Source: an uncultured Eubacterium sp.
GTDB lineage: Bacteria; Bacillota; Clostridia; Lachnospirales; Lachnospiraceae
DNA length: 35,421 nt
Assembly (NCBI GenBank): GCA_947178105.1
Contig: CAMWXD010000043.1
Location: 1-35,421, forward strand
Direction of reading: 5' to 3'
In this document: positions 6,154-14,975 of the stretch, piece after piece
Numbering within the stretch: position 1 is the stretch's first letter
How the letters are laid out: the number at the start of each line of letters is the position of its first letter
Translations under genes and position numbers: made by a program
The notes under the pieces: model-generated
Database searches by the model: none
What the model was told of the DNA's origin: nothing
The model's input: the letters and a program-made list of their open reading frames with translations, nothing else

Positions 6154-8604
6154 ATGTCTAATAAAATAAAAAATCTGGCAGTTGTATCTGTAGTTTGGAT
6201 CTGGATGTCGGCAGCATTCACGCAGCAGGTGCCAGCCGCGATGGAACAGGAGCGCCTAGCCGGCAGCAGCATGGAAACGGCGGACGTACTGCAACTGCCG
6301 GAGGATGCAGACAGCCAGCCAGAGGATCTGCAAGAGCTGACGGCTGGCGTCCGCGCAAAGGAGAACACGCGCTTGCCGGCGCCGGAAAAGGTTACGCAGG
6401 AAAAGCTGGCGTATAATTTAGTCACGCTTGGCTGGACAGGGGTGGAAGGAGCCGCAGGATACCAGGTAGAATATGCAGCAGGCGAAGGCAGCTATACGGT
6501 GGCAGGGACGACGGACGCACAGACACTGTCTTATCAATGCAAGGGGCTGGTTACAGGGACGTCCTATCAGTTCCGTGTCTGTGCGCTGGATGAAAGCGGC
6601 AGTCTGGGCGACTATGCACAAATTACGGTGCAGCCTGTTTTAAAGAAAACCAATTTTACATATGCGGGCGTGACACAGGCGCAGAAAGCGCTGCTGGAAT
6701 GGAAGAAAGTGGCGGGTGCGATGAACTACGAGCTCTACCGCAAGGCGCCGCAGCAGTCAGATTATGAGCTGCTGGCGGTTACGGCGGAGCTGTCTTATAC
6801 AGACGAAACGGTTACGGCAGGCGGGAGCTATTCGTATCAGGTACGTGCGATTCGTGATGAGAACGGAACGACAGTCAGGGCAAAATTTTCAGACGAGGCA
6901 AAGGTGTCGTTGTCTGCGGCAGCCATGCGCTTTGAAAGCTGCGAGGCAGTCAATTACCAGTCTGTAAAGCTGACATGGCATCAGGATACAGCGGCGACAG
7001 GCTATTATATCTACCGCAGCGTCAAAGAAAACGGGACGTACCGCAAGATCAAGACGATCACGAAAAATACGCTGCTTACTTATACAGATACAAAGCTCGT
7101 GCCGGGCAAGAAATTTTATTATAAAATATGTACTTATACAAAAAAGGCGGACGGTACCGTGGCATCCGGGGAGCCTTCGGATGCGGTGCAGGCGCTGACG
7201 CAGGCGAATGCGCCGGAGCTTGTTGCAGCCAAGACGAACCTTGCGAACCGGAGCGTTTCATTAGAATGGAAAAAAGCGGAACAAGCATCTGGATACCGTA
7301 TTTACCGCAGCGCGTATCCTGACCGGGGATTTGCAAAGGTGAAGGATGTTACCGGCGGGACGTTTGTTGGATATGAAGACCGTTCGGTAATTCCAGGCGG
7401 GACTTATTATTACCGGATCAAGACGATCTATGTCAATGGATCTTATAAAGGGCTTAGCGCGGCAAGCAATTCTCTGGAAGGGCATGTGGCGCCAAGCGCG
7501 CCGATCGGGCTTGCGATCACGCAGACTGGAGAGGATACGCTTAAGGTGAGCTGGAATATGTCCATCGGTGCAGCCAGCTATAACCTGTATCGGGCGAATG
7601 CGCCCGCGGCTGAATACGAATGCATTGCGCAGGGGCTGACAGAAACGGAATATACAGACGATGGGGTTGCAGAAGGGAAGACTTGCTATTACCGGGTATC
7701 AGCGGTCGGCGCGGCAGGCGAAGGGCTGATGTGCTATGCACGAAGCTTTCGCGTTGGCGGCGTTTCCCTCAATACACGTACGCTCAAGCTGTGCGTAGGC
7801 GTGACTAAGCCTCTGAAAGTGTCGACATACCTGGAAGGGGACACGGAGTGGAAGTCTGCCAATACGGATATTGCCACGGTCGATGAGGAGGGCAATGTAA
7901 CCGGGGTTGCTTACGGAACGGTAGCAGTAACGGCAACAGTAGACGGACAGAGTGCGTCTGCGACCGTATCCGTCACGCCTGGCAGCAAAAACGGCATCGA
8001 TGTATCCAGGTGGCAGGAAGATGTGGATTGGAGCCGCGTGAAGGAATCCGGCGTGGAATTTGCTTTTTTGCGTATCAGTAACCATAATCTGGCGGATTAT
8101 ACGTTTGAAACCAAGTATCAGAACGCGTTTTCCGTAGGGATGCCGATGGGCGTCTATTGCTACAGCCGCGCGACGACGGTAGAGGAGGCGCAGGAGGAAG
8201 CGCGCATTGTGCTGGAAACCTTAAACGGCAGAAAGCTGGATTATCCGATTGCATTTGACCTAGAGGATGCGGTGCATAAAGCGAAAACGATGAAAAAAGA
8301 AACACTGCACCAGATGATACAGGCATTTAAGCAGGTGGTCGAGGATGCCGGCTATCGGTTTGTGCTATACAGCTATGTCACGTTTTTAAATACATACCTG
8401 GACAAGACAAAGCTGGACGGCATCGACCTATGGGTGGCGCGTTACCGGAATGTGTCGCTTGGAACCGGATACAGCGGGAAGGGCAATGTCAAATACTGGC
8501 AGTATAACAGCGGGCAGTACAACGGGTCAAATTCGCAGGTGGACGGAATTACAAAAGATACAGGCGAGCTGGTGTCCGTAGATGTAAACGTAGAATATGA
8601 ATAA
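6154..8604 (+). CDS. Secreted Fn3/Big_2 protein with C-terminal GH25 muramidase
   Basis: An 816-residue exported cell-wall hydrolase. A signal peptide (residues 1 to about 29, ending near QVPAA) is followed by a short linker and five fibronectin type III repeats from about residue 70 to 540, marked by repeated GYxIYRS and YYYRI strands. A Big_2 domain follows (about 545-625; WKSANTDIATVDEEGNVTGV). The GH25 domain fills about 628-810, from NGIDVSRWQEDVDW, with the catalytic Asp/Glu pair in FDLED and the later WQYNSGQ. GH25 enzymes cut the beta-1,4 bond between N-acetylmuramic acid and N-acetylglucosamine. No LPXTG or choline-binding repeat is present. The gene lies directly before murI, consistent with a wall-metabolism cluster. 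GGAGGG lies about 12 nt before ATG 6154. The domains are clear; the Fn3 count is by eye. Confidence 0.93.
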   Translation: MSNKIKNLAVVSVVWIWMSAAFTQQVPAAMEQERLAGSSMETADVLQLPEDADSQPEDLQELTAGVRAKENTRLPAPEKVTQEKLAYNLVTLGWTGVEGAAGYQVEYAAGEGSYTVAGTTDAQTLSYQCKGLVTGTSYQFRVCALDESGSLGDYAQITVQPVLKKTNFTYAGVTQAQKALLEWKKVAGAMNYELYRKAPQQSDYELLAVTAELSYTDETVTAGGSYSYQVRAIRDENGTTVRAKFSDEAKVSLSAAAMRFESCEAVNYQSVKLTWHQDTAATGYYIYRSVKENGTYRKIKTITKNTLLTYTDTKLVPGKKFYYKICTYTKKADGTVASGEPSDAVQALTQANAPELVAAKTNLANRSVSLEWKKAEQASGYRIYRSAYPDRGFAKVKDVTGGTFVGYEDRSVIPGGTYYYRIKTIYVNGSYKGLSAASNSLEGHVAPSAPIGLAITQTGEDTLKVSWNMSIGAASYNLYRANAPAAEYECIAQGLTETEYTDDGVAEGKTCYYRVSAVGAAGEGLMCYARSFRVGGVSLNTRTLKLCVGVTKPLKVSTYLEGDTEWKSANTDIATVDEEGNVTGVAYGTVAVTATVDGQSASATVSVTPGSKNGIDVSRWQEDVDWSRVKESGVEFAFLRISNHNLADYTFETKYQNAFSVGMPMGVYCYSRATTVEEAQEEARIVLETLNGRKLDYPIAFDLEDAVHKAKTMKKETLHQMIQAFKQVVEDAGYRFVLYSYVTFLNTYLDKTKLDGIDLWVARYRNVSLGTGYSGKGNVKYWQYNSGQYNGSNSQVDGITKDTGELVSVDVNVEYE

Positions 8605-8635
8605 AACAATACATTCTGATATAGGGGATAAACTG

Positions 8636-9421
8636 ATGGACAATCCAAAGTGCGGACAGCCGATCGGGGTGTTTGATTCTGGCATAGGCGGGATCAGTGT
8701 ATTAAAAGAATTATATAAAATCATGCCTGGGGAGCATTATATTTATTTTGGCGATTCCCAAAACGCTCCTTATGGGACAAGGCCGCTGGAAGAAATACGC
8801 AGGCTTACGATTGCGAATGTGGAATTTTTGTTAAAGCAGGGAGCAAAAGGGATTGTCGTAGCCTGCAACACGGCTACGTCTGCGGCAGTCCGTATTTTGC
8901 GGGGAATGTACCCGGATGTTCCGTTAGTCGGCATTGAGCCGGCAATTAAGCCTGCGGCTTTACAGCCCGGGCACCCGACGATCCTTGTTATGGCGACGCC
9001 AATGACGATCCAGGGGAAAAAATACCGCAACCTGATGGCGAACTATGAAGCGCAGGCGGACATTATTGGGCTGCCATGTCCGGGGCTGGTGGAATTTGTC
9101 GAATCCGGCAATACGGACGGGGACGATCTGAGAGCATTTCTGGAACGCCTGCTGGAGCCTTATGCGGGCAAGATCGATTCCATTGTGCTGGGGTGTACGC
9201 ATTATCCGTTTGTACGGGGGCTGATCCAGGAGATCGCCGGAGCGCAGGTTCGTATATTTGACGGCGGAAACGGTACGGCAAGGGAGATGCGAAGAAGGCT
9301 GAAAGAAGCAGGGCTTTTGTCAAAAGACGCAGGCTGCGGCAGCGTGACCTTTGAAAACAGCCTGGCAAAAGAGGAAGAAATTGAATTAAGTAAAACATTA
9401 TTCCAAAAAAATCTGTGTTAG
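8636..9421 (+). CDS. murI: Glutamate racemase
   Basis: The 261-residue cytoplasmic enzyme converts L-glutamate to D-glutamate for peptidoglycan. The N-terminus reads IGVFDSGIGGISVLKEL, followed by YFGDSQNAPYG. The two catalytic cysteines lie in VACNTATS (near residue 77) and LGCTHYPF (near 186), the standard pair for cofactor-independent racemases. I choose ATG 8636, which has an AGGGGAT SD at a suitable distance. The alternative at 8597 overlaps the GH25 gene by 8 nt, has no SD and adds 13 residues before the conserved region. Its place behind a muramidase and before a transglutaminase-like gene supports a cell-wall role. Length is normal for the family. Confidence 0.95.
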   Translation: MDNPKCGQPIGVFDSGIGGISVLKELYKIMPGEHYIYFGDSQNAPYGTRPLEEIRRLTIANVEFLLKQGAKGIVVACNTATSAAVRILRGMYPDVPLVGIEPAIKPAALQPGHPTILVMATPMTIQGKKYRNLMANYEAQADIIGLPCPGLVEFVESGNTDGDDLRAFLERLLEPYAGKIDSIVLGCTHYPFVRGLIQEIAGAQVRIFDGGNGTAREMRRRLKEAGLLSKDAGCGSVTFENSLAKEEEIELSKTLFQKNLC

Positions 9422-9468
9422 TTTCGTATTAAGTTATTGAGGAAAGAAATAGAGAAAGGGATTGGAGC

Positions 9469-10881
9469 ATGAATACGAAACGATGCATTGCCGGCGGTAT
9501 GGCACTGCTTATGCTGGCTGGCAGTGTTTTTGGAAATACGGTACATATACCGGCTAAGCCGCGGCAGGAGATACAGGGCGAGTCAGAGCAGCCACCGATA
9601 AAGGAAGTAAGGGAAGCGTTTCCGGCTATGATACAGACGGAATTTATCGAGGAAGAGGAGCTTCTTCTCCGCGCAGGTACACTTTCTATCAAGCGGATAC
9701 AGATGGATGACGCTTATTCGCTGTCTGACAGCATATGGGCGGACAGCGGGAGCGATTATTATTTTGGCCTGCTGAATACAGAGGAAAAGAAGCTGTACCT
9801 GAATCTGAAAAAACAGGCTGACCGTTATATGACAGGGACGGAGCCGTTTCAGACGACAGAGGTAAACCGCAATGGAGAAAATGCCACCGTCTGTATTCTT
9901 CCGCTTGTATCATACGACGGGCTGTCTACGGCGCAGATGAAAAAAGTGTTTTACTGCTTTTTGTATGAAAATCCGCAGTATTACTTTATGAGGAATTCTG
10001 TGATCTATTCGGAAAATTCGAATATGATGACGGTTGGCTTGTATGAAATTTTTGCAGATGGGCAGGCAAGGGCGGATTATACCAGCCAGTTTGCCAGTCA
10101 GCTTCTTATATGGGATGAGCAGGTCGCAGCCGCCGGGACAGCTTTGGAAAAAGAACAGTTGATCCACAGGCTGGTCTGTGATGAGGTGGATTACGATGAA
10201 CAGATGGCCGCGGATGACCCGGATGATAAGCAGATGAGCCAGAGCTGCATCAGTGCAGTTTTGTTTGATAAAAAGACGGTATGCGCAGGTTATGCCCAGA
10301 TGTTTACGCTGTTGTGCGGACGCGCCGGGATTACCTGTGTGACTGTGACAAGCCCGGGACATGCATGGAACAAAGTCCGCATCGGAAATGTCTGGTACAA
10401 TGTGGACTGTACCTGGAATGACAGCCGCGGGGATGACACTTTTTTCAATGTTACAGACGAGCAGCTTCTGGCAGCAGACACACCGTTGCAGGAGCATGTC
10501 CCATCAGAAGAATGGGCGGAAGCGGCTCCTGCGTGTACGGCAGCGTTTGATCCGCAGGCGGAGCATGAAGCAGCAGAAACCGCCAATATAACGGCGCCGG
10601 AAAAGATGCCGGATACGGTTGTGCTCAGTAGTGCGGAGGCTGGAACGCTTTCAGTTGCCTTTGAACCGATGGAAGGCTGTGACGGATATACCGTACAGTA
10701 TGCGTCCAACGGAGCGATGCTTCCGGCAGAGCTGATGGATACGGAAGATACGTCCTGTGTGATCGGCGGGCTTGCCGGCGGCAATGCGTATTATGTCAGA
10801 GTCCGGGCATTCCGGTGGAACAGTAAGGGAGAAAAGGTATACGGGACATTTTCAAAAAAAGTCAAGCAGACAGTTGCCTGA
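9469..10881 (+). CDS. Secreted transglutaminase-like protein with C-terminal Fn3 domain
   Basis: A 470-residue exported protein. The N-terminal hydrophobic stretch (MALLMLAGSVFGNTV) is a signal peptide. The middle holds a transglutaminase/protease-like papain fold with the triad visible in order: Cys in KTVCAGYAQMF (about residue 271), His in SPGHAWNKV (about 298) and Asp in YNVDCTWND (about 312). A C-terminal Fn3 module (about 385-470) contains GYTVQYAS and YYVRVRAFRW. Such Clostridial proteins are thought to act on wall or surface proteins as cross-linking enzymes or peptidases; which applies here is unknown. It is 47 nt after murI and ends in its own terminator, so it may close the wall cluster. 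The many acidic residues after the signal peptide are common in secreted proteins. Confidence 0.88.
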   Translation: MNTKRCIAGGMALLMLAGSVFGNTVHIPAKPRQEIQGESEQPPIKEVREAFPAMIQTEFIEEEELLLRAGTLSIKRIQMDDAYSLSDSIWADSGSDYYFGLLNTEEKKLYLNLKKQADRYMTGTEPFQTTEVNRNGENATVCILPLVSYDGLSTAQMKKVFYCFLYENPQYYFMRNSVIYSENSNMMTVGLYEIFADGQARADYTSQFASQLLIWDEQVAAAGTALEKEQLIHRLVCDEVDYDEQMAADDPDDKQMSQSCISAVLFDKKTVCAGYAQMFTLLCGRAGITCVTVTSPGHAWNKVRIGNVWYNVDCTWNDSRGDDTFFNVTDEQLLAADTPLQEHVPSEEWAEAAPACTAAFDPQAEHEAAETANITAPEKMPDTVVLSSAEAGTLSVAFEPMEGCDGYTVQYASNGAMLPAELMDTEDTSCVIGGLAGGNAYYVRVRAFRWNSKGEKVYGTFSKKVKQTVA

Positions 10882-10906
10882 TCGTTCCTTTGCCAGGCAC
10901 TTTTTT
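10875..10906 (+). terminator. Rho-independent terminator of the transglutaminase-like gene
   Basis: TGCCTG (10875-10880) pairs with CAGGCA (10894-10899), followed by C and T6. The left arm overlaps the TGA stop codon at 10879-10881. Confidence 0.8.
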
Positions 10907-10909
10907 ATA

Positions 10910-10973
10910 GAGCGTGTTGAAAGATATCTTTGCGGCTTGTTGGGCGCAGGGGCGGATTTTGACACGCTTTTTT
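10910..10973. repeat. Intergenic inverted repeat with GAGCGTGT ends
   Basis: AGCGTGTTGAAA (10911-10922) can form a 12-bp RNA stem with TTTTGACACGCT (10957-10968) if two G-U pairs are allowed, with T5 after it. A good terminator already stands upstream, so this is surplus. The element at 23509 has the same GAGCGTGT terminal sequence and a similar plan. Confidence 0.5.
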
Positions 10974-10985
10974 GTGATAAAATGC

Positions 10986-11014
10986 TTGCATTTCCGGCGG
11001 AATGCGTATAAGAT
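10986..11014 (+). promoter_or_regulatory. Probable promoter for the DUF6273 gene
   Basis: TTGCAT (10986-10991), a 17-bp spacer and TAAGAT (11009-11014). The spacer contains an imperfect palindrome (GCATTTCCG/CGGAATGC). The leader is about 33 nt. Confidence 0.4.
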
Positions 11015-11053
11015 AAATATGTTCAAATATGCACCAGGGGAAAGGATTTGTTT

Positions 11054-12298
11054 ATGGCAAAAAGGAAGAAAAAGCAAGAAGTTGTTTTAACGCCGGAACA
11101 GCAGCGGGAAGCGGATTACCAAAAAGCAGTCAGGCGCATGGAAGGTGCAGAAAAGATGTTGCAGCCGCAAGACCGGGTTCATATGTATAAAGAAGCGCTC
11201 CAGATGTTTGAAGAGCTGGGAGATTATGAAGACAGCGAGGTGCGTAAAAAGCGCTGTAAAAAGCGCCTGCCTCTGGCACGCAGGGAACATCGGGAGGAAG
11301 TATACCTGACAGGTATGCAGATGAAGGAGGAGGCAAAAAGCGCGGCGGATTATGAAGCGGCGATCGCACAGTTTCGCAGGATCCGGCGGGAATATAAGGA
11401 TATCCCGGAACAAATAGAAGCGTGCAGGCAGTTGATGGAAAAAGCGCGTAAAAGGGAGCGCAAAAAAGCAATCCTAGGAAAGCTTGCCGCTGTAGGCGTG
11501 TTCGCAGCGGTGGTATGCCTTGTGGTATTTCTCTGCTCGCCGGCAGCGTTTTATCTGGAAGGCAGTTTTTTGATGGAGCTGCAGGACTATGAGCGGGCGA
11601 ATACGCTGTTTGCAAAAAGCAGGGGACATAAGGACACCGAGGAGCGTATCCGTGAGTGCAATTACCAAAGGTCGCTGCGTGCGGCAAAGGAAGGTGACTA
11701 CAAAAAGGCAGTAAAGCTATTGCATGATAAAGTCGGAGATTATAAAGATGCCCTGGAAAAAAAGGCACAATATGAAATGGAAGTGCTGGCACATGCTGAA
11801 ATCGGTGATACCGTTACGTATGGGACGGATAAATGGCTTGTGGCGGATACTGCGGACACAGGCAAAAAGCTGCTGATCCGCAAAAAGCCTGCAAAGGCGC
11901 AGACGGTTTACCAGATCCCTGGCAAGGATGCGGTATGGGAATCATCCAACCTGCGGGCATGGCTGAACCAAAACTTTTATCAGGACTGCTTCTCTGCGTA
12001 TGAGCAGGAAAAAGTACTCGAAACGGCAGTTATGACACCCGCAAACAGCGAATATGGGACGCAAGGCGGGGCTGTGACAAACGACAAGGTCTTTTTGCTG
12101 GATGAAACAGAAGTGGCACGTTACAGCAAAGTCTTAAAGGAAAAGGAAAACCAAAAGGCATGGTGGCTGCGCACACCAGGCAAAGCAGCAGACAGCGCAG
12201 CATTTGTGTCCGCTGACGGGACGGTGATGCGGTACGGATATGCGGCAGATTCCAAAGACCTGGCGGTGCGCCCGGCGATCTGGGTTGGGAATCCGTAA
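11054..12298 (+). CDS. Single-pass membrane protein with TPR-like repeats and C-terminal DUF6273 domain
   Basis: A 414-residue protein. The N-terminus is basic (MAKRKKKQ), then helical repeats with the LGDYEDS and YKDIPEQ signatures of TPR-like Clostridial proteins. One transmembrane helix lies at about 140-161 (GKLAAVGVFAAVVCLVVFL). Further repeats of the same type follow outside (GHKDTEERI, VGDYKDALEKK). The C-terminal domain from about 247 has the DUF6273 pattern: GDTVTYGTDKWLVAD, SSNLRAWLNQNFY, WWLRTPG and VRPAIWV. It should be anchored with the DUF6273 domain outside the cytoplasm, role unknown. I prefer ATG 11054 (AAAGGA 7 nt upstream) over an in-frame TTG at 11048, which nearly touches the SD. 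It is flanked by a promoter and a strong terminator. Confidence 0.85.
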   Translation: MAKRKKKQEVVLTPEQQREADYQKAVRRMEGAEKMLQPQDRVHMYKEALQMFEELGDYEDSEVRKKRCKKRLPLARREHREEVYLTGMQMKEEAKSAADYEAAIAQFRRIRREYKDIPEQIEACRQLMEKARKRERKKAILGKLAAVGVFAAVVCLVVFLCSPAAFYLEGSFLMELQDYERANTLFAKSRGHKDTEERIRECNYQRSLRAAKEGDYKKAVKLLHDKVGDYKDALEKKAQYEMEVLAHAEIGDTVTYGTDKWLVADTADTGKKLLIRKKPAKAQTVYQIPGKDAVWESSNLRAWLNQNFYQDCFSAYEQEKVLETAVMTPANSEYGTQGGAVTNDKVFLLDETEVARYSKVLKEKENQKAWWLRTPGKAADSAAFVSADGTVMRYGYAADSKDLAVRPAIWVGNP

Positions 12299-12330
12299 AG
12301 GCAGGTATCAAACAGGATACCTGCCTTTTG
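12297..12330. terminator. Bidirectional terminator between DUF6273 gene and lacI-type gene
   Basis: AAAGGCAGGTATC (12298-12310) pairs with GATACCTGCCTTTT across a 6-nt loop. A and T tracts on the two flanks serve both converging genes. Confidence 0.9.
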
Positions 12331-12337
12331 CATACCA

Positions 12338-13342
12338 TCAGACAGACCGCCTTTTCACCAGGTTCGTATTGACCTCCAGCTTTACTGGTACAAAGTTTTT
12401 TGCGTGCAAAATGTCAAACAGCCTGCGTGCCGCCATTTCTCCCATATAATATTTCGGCACATGAATGGTCGTAAGGCTCGGCTCCACATAAGCGCACATC
12501 GGGATATTGTCAAACCCGACGACGGCGATATCTTCCGGGATCTGATAGCCTGCCTTTTGCAGCGCTTTCATCGCCCCAATCGCAATCAGGTCGTTATCCG
12601 CAAAATAACAGGAAGCAAGCTCTTCTTTGTGCTCTATGATCTCTGCCATATCTGCAAATGCGCCTTCTACAGACGGGGAAAGCGCATGTACGACAGATTT
12701 GGAACTGGACATGCCGTTTACGCGCACCGCTTTATAAAAACCATCGGCACGTTCCTCGAAGTTGCTGATCGGATACGAGGAATGCAGGTATCCCGGCTGC
12801 GCCTTACAGCGTGAGATCAGGTAGTTTGTGGCAAGAAACGCTCCCTGTAAATTATTAATCAAAATACAGTCTCTTTTTACATCACTCAGGTACACATCCA
12901 GTAATACAAGCGGAATCGCGAGCTTTTGAAACGCTTTGAAATCGACGCTGGACATTTCTGTTCCGAGCAGGATCAGCCCTACGCAGTCGGAATACTGGAT
13001 ATCCTCGACCTGCTTGTCCAGGCTTTCATCCGCATATAAATAAGTAATATTCAGTTTATATCCCTTTTCCTTACATGTATTTTGGATGCCTTCGGATAAT
13101 TCATGAAAAAAAGGAGTGTCCGCAACGACGGCGCCATGCTTGCGGAATAAAGCAAACGTGATCGTGCCGCCAGCGTCTGCTTTGCTTGTAATTTTTGTAA
13201 AATCATATCCGTATTTTTCGGCAGCTTCCAGGACAAGCTGCCTTGTTTTAGTGCTGACGCCTGGCTTTCCGTTCAGTGCAAGGGAAACGGCAGACGCCGA
13301 CAGGTTCATTTTCTTAGCAAGTTCTTTTGCAGTAATTCCCAT
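12338..13342 (-). CDS. LacI-family transcriptional regulator of the adjacent sugar operon
   Basis: A 334-residue regulator. Residues 1-50 form the LacI HTH and hinge (GITAKELAKKMNLSASAVSLALNGKPGVS, then LVLEAAEKYGYD). The rest is a periplasmic-binding-protein-like effector domain with typical strands (VGLILLG, ASCYFADNDLIAIGAMKAL, EDIAVVGFDNIPMCAYVEPSLTTIHVPK). The length is canonical. ATG 13342 has AGGAG upstream. It is divergent from the isomerase-transketolase-kinase-hydrolase operon at 13524, with 181 bp between, so it most likely represses that operon until the sugar or a phosphorylated product binds. The effector is not known from sequence. Confidence 0.92.
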   Translation of the reverse strand: MGITAKELAKKMNLSASAVSLALNGKPGVSTKTRQLVLEAAEKYGYDFTKITSKADAGGTITFALFRKHGAVVADTPFFHELSEGIQNTCKEKGYKLNITYLYADESLDKQVEDIQYSDCVGLILLGTEMSSVDFKAFQKLAIPLVLLDVYLSDVKRDCILINNLQGAFLATNYLISRCKAQPGYLHSSYPISNFEERADGFYKAVRVNGMSSSKSVVHALSPSVEGAFADMAEIIEHKEELASCYFADNDLIAIGAMKALQKAGYQIPEDIAVVGFDNIPMCAYVEPSLTTIHVPKYYMGEMAARRLFDILHAKNFVPVKLEVNTNLVKRRSV

Positions 13343-13523
13343 TTTTTGTGGCTCCTTTCCTGCTTATTATAAATCTGAATATGAAATTTCGCAACTATTT
13401 AGAAAATAATTTAGTAAAAATCACTCAATAATTTAATGAAATTTAGTGCAGAAGCTTTTATAATAAAGCCAGCAAGTGAACAAAATCAATAATTGTGAAT
13501 GTATGGAAAGAGGAGGAGATACG
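13343..13523. promoter_or_regulatory. Divergent control region of the lacI-type gene and the sugar operon
   Basis: A clear rightward -10 TATAAT lies at 13459-13464, but its -35 is poor. Copies of ATGAAATTT at 13381 and 13437 are about 55 bp apart; the first continues into the palindrome GAAATTTC (13383-13390). CACT (13422) and AGTG also face each other around an AT-rich centre. No classical LacI-type operator with a central CG is obvious, so operator placement is uncertain. AGGAGGAG before 13524 is a very strong SD. Confidence 0.5.
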
Positions 13524-14924
13524 ATGCCGACAATTAAAATCGGTTTTGCACCGACAAGAAGAAGTATTTTTTCAGCGCCGGACGCTGTAAAATACGCAGA
13601 TTTAACGAGGAAGCGTCTGGAAGAGCTTGGGGTAGTGTTTGTGGATATCAATGATATTTCCAAGGACGGGCTGCTGCATGATGATAACGACCGTATTCGG
13701 ATTGCACAAAAATTTAAGCAGGAGGGGATTGACGGGCTGTTTTTCCCGCATGGCAATTTCGGGACCGAATACGAGGTGGCAAGGCTTGCAAAAGAAATGC
13801 ATGTGCCGGTGCTGCTCTGGGGGCCAAGGGATGAAAGGCCCGATGAAAACGGAATCCGGCTGCGCGACAGCCAATGCGGGTTGTTTGCAACCGGAAAGGT
13901 GCTGCGCCGCTTTCAGATCCCGTTTACGTATCTGTGCAACTGCCGCCTGGAGGATGCGGAGTTTGAGCGGGGAATCCGCAATTTTCTCGCAGTCTGTAAT
14001 GTCGTAAAAGCGTTCCGCAGCACGAGGATCCTGCAGATCGGGCCGCGCCCGTTTGATTTCTGGTCTACGATGTGCAATGAGGGCGAGCTTTTGGAGAAAT
14101 TCAATATTCAGCTTGCGCCGATTCCAATGCCGGAGCTGACAGCAGAGATGAAAAAAGCAGAGGAAGAAGGCACAGAGGTTGCCAAAGTGATCGAGTACTG
14201 CAAAGCGAATTTCCATATTGCAATCAAAGAGCAGGAGCTTTTCAATGTAGCAGCTTTAAAGGTAGCGATCCGCTCCCTGGCGGACAAGTATGGGTGCAAT
14301 GCGGCTGCGATCCAGTGCTGGAATGCTTTGCAGGGAGAAATCGGGATTATGCCTTGCGCAGCCAATTCGCTGTTAAATGAAGAAGGCTTTCCGGTTGTGT
14401 GCGAGACAGATATCCATGGCGCAGTTACGGCAGTCATGTGTGAAGCGGCAGGCATGGACGAGGCAAGAACCTTTTTCGCGGACTGGACAGTCAGGCATCC
14501 AGACAATGAAAATGGGGAGCTGCTGCAGCACTGCGGGCCGTGGCCGATTAGCTGTGCAGGCTGCAAGCCGACGATTGGCTATCCGCTGGCGTTCGACCAT
14601 CCGGGAGCTGTGGAAGCAGAGGCAAAGCATGGAGAGATGACGCTCTGCCGGTTTGATGGGGACAACGGAGCCTATTCCCTGCTGCTTGGGAAAGCAAAAG
14701 GCGTGGACGGGCCATATACAAAGGGCACTTATGTGTGGGTAGAGGTGGAAAACCTGAAACGCCTGGAAGCAAAGCTTGTGGAGGGGCCGTATATTCATCA
14801 TTGTGTCGGTATCCACAAAGACGTAGTGCCGGTATTGTATGAAGCGTGTAAGTATATCGGCATCGCTCCGGATTTGTACGACAATAACGAAGAAGAAGTG
14901 CGGGCATATATCCGCGGGGAATAA
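13524..14924 (+). CDS. L-fucose/L-arabinose isomerase-family protein (candidate apiose isomerase)
   Basis: This 466-residue cytoplasmic protein matches the FucI/AraA-like aldose-ketose isomerase fold. The N-terminal Rossmann-like part holds IDGLFFPHGNFGTEYEVARLA. The C-terminal part has metal-ligand-like residues: Glu and Asp in VCETDIHGAVTAV (about residues 293-297) and His in LQHCGPWP (about 335). These enzymes interconvert aldoses and ketoses with Mn2+. It starts at ATG 13524, directly after AGGAGGAG; the in-frame start at 13476 would add 16 atypical residues and run into the promoter. It heads an operon with split transketolase, FGGY kinase and a GH140-like hydrolase, so the substrate may be D-apiose, giving apulose. 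That is inference from context; the family also handles other pentoses and deoxyhexoses. Confidence 0.85.
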   Translation: MPTIKIGFAPTRRSIFSAPDAVKYADLTRKRLEELGVVFVDINDISKDGLLHDDNDRIRIAQKFKQEGIDGLFFPHGNFGTEYEVARLAKEMHVPVLLWGPRDERPDENGIRLRDSQCGLFATGKVLRRFQIPFTYLCNCRLEDAEFERGIRNFLAVCNVVKAFRSTRILQIGPRPFDFWSTMCNEGELLEKFNIQLAPIPMPELTAEMKKAEEEGTEVAKVIEYCKANFHIAIKEQELFNVAALKVAIRSLADKYGCNAAAIQCWNALQGEIGIMPCAANSLLNEEGFPVVCETDIHGAVTAVMCEAAGMDEARTFFADWTVRHPDNENGELLQHCGPWPISCAGCKPTIGYPLAFDHPGAVEAEAKHGEMTLCRFDGDNGAYSLLLGKAKGVDGPYTKGTYVWVEVENLKRLEAKLVEGPYIHHCVGIHKDVVPVLYEACKYIGIAPDLYDNNEEEVRAYIRGE

Positions 14925-14975
14925 AGGCGGTTTCCATACGAAGAAGGTAAGAAAAAGAAGAAAGAGGGAAAAAGA

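Noticed and set aside
10772..11011. 79-codon plus-strand ORF across the transglutaminase 3' end
   Set aside because: It spans a terminator and an inverted repeat in a different frame from the real gene and has no SD.
13343..13523. CcpA cre site in the sugar operon control region
   Set aside because: The nearest candidate, around 13382, does not fit the cre consensus well enough.
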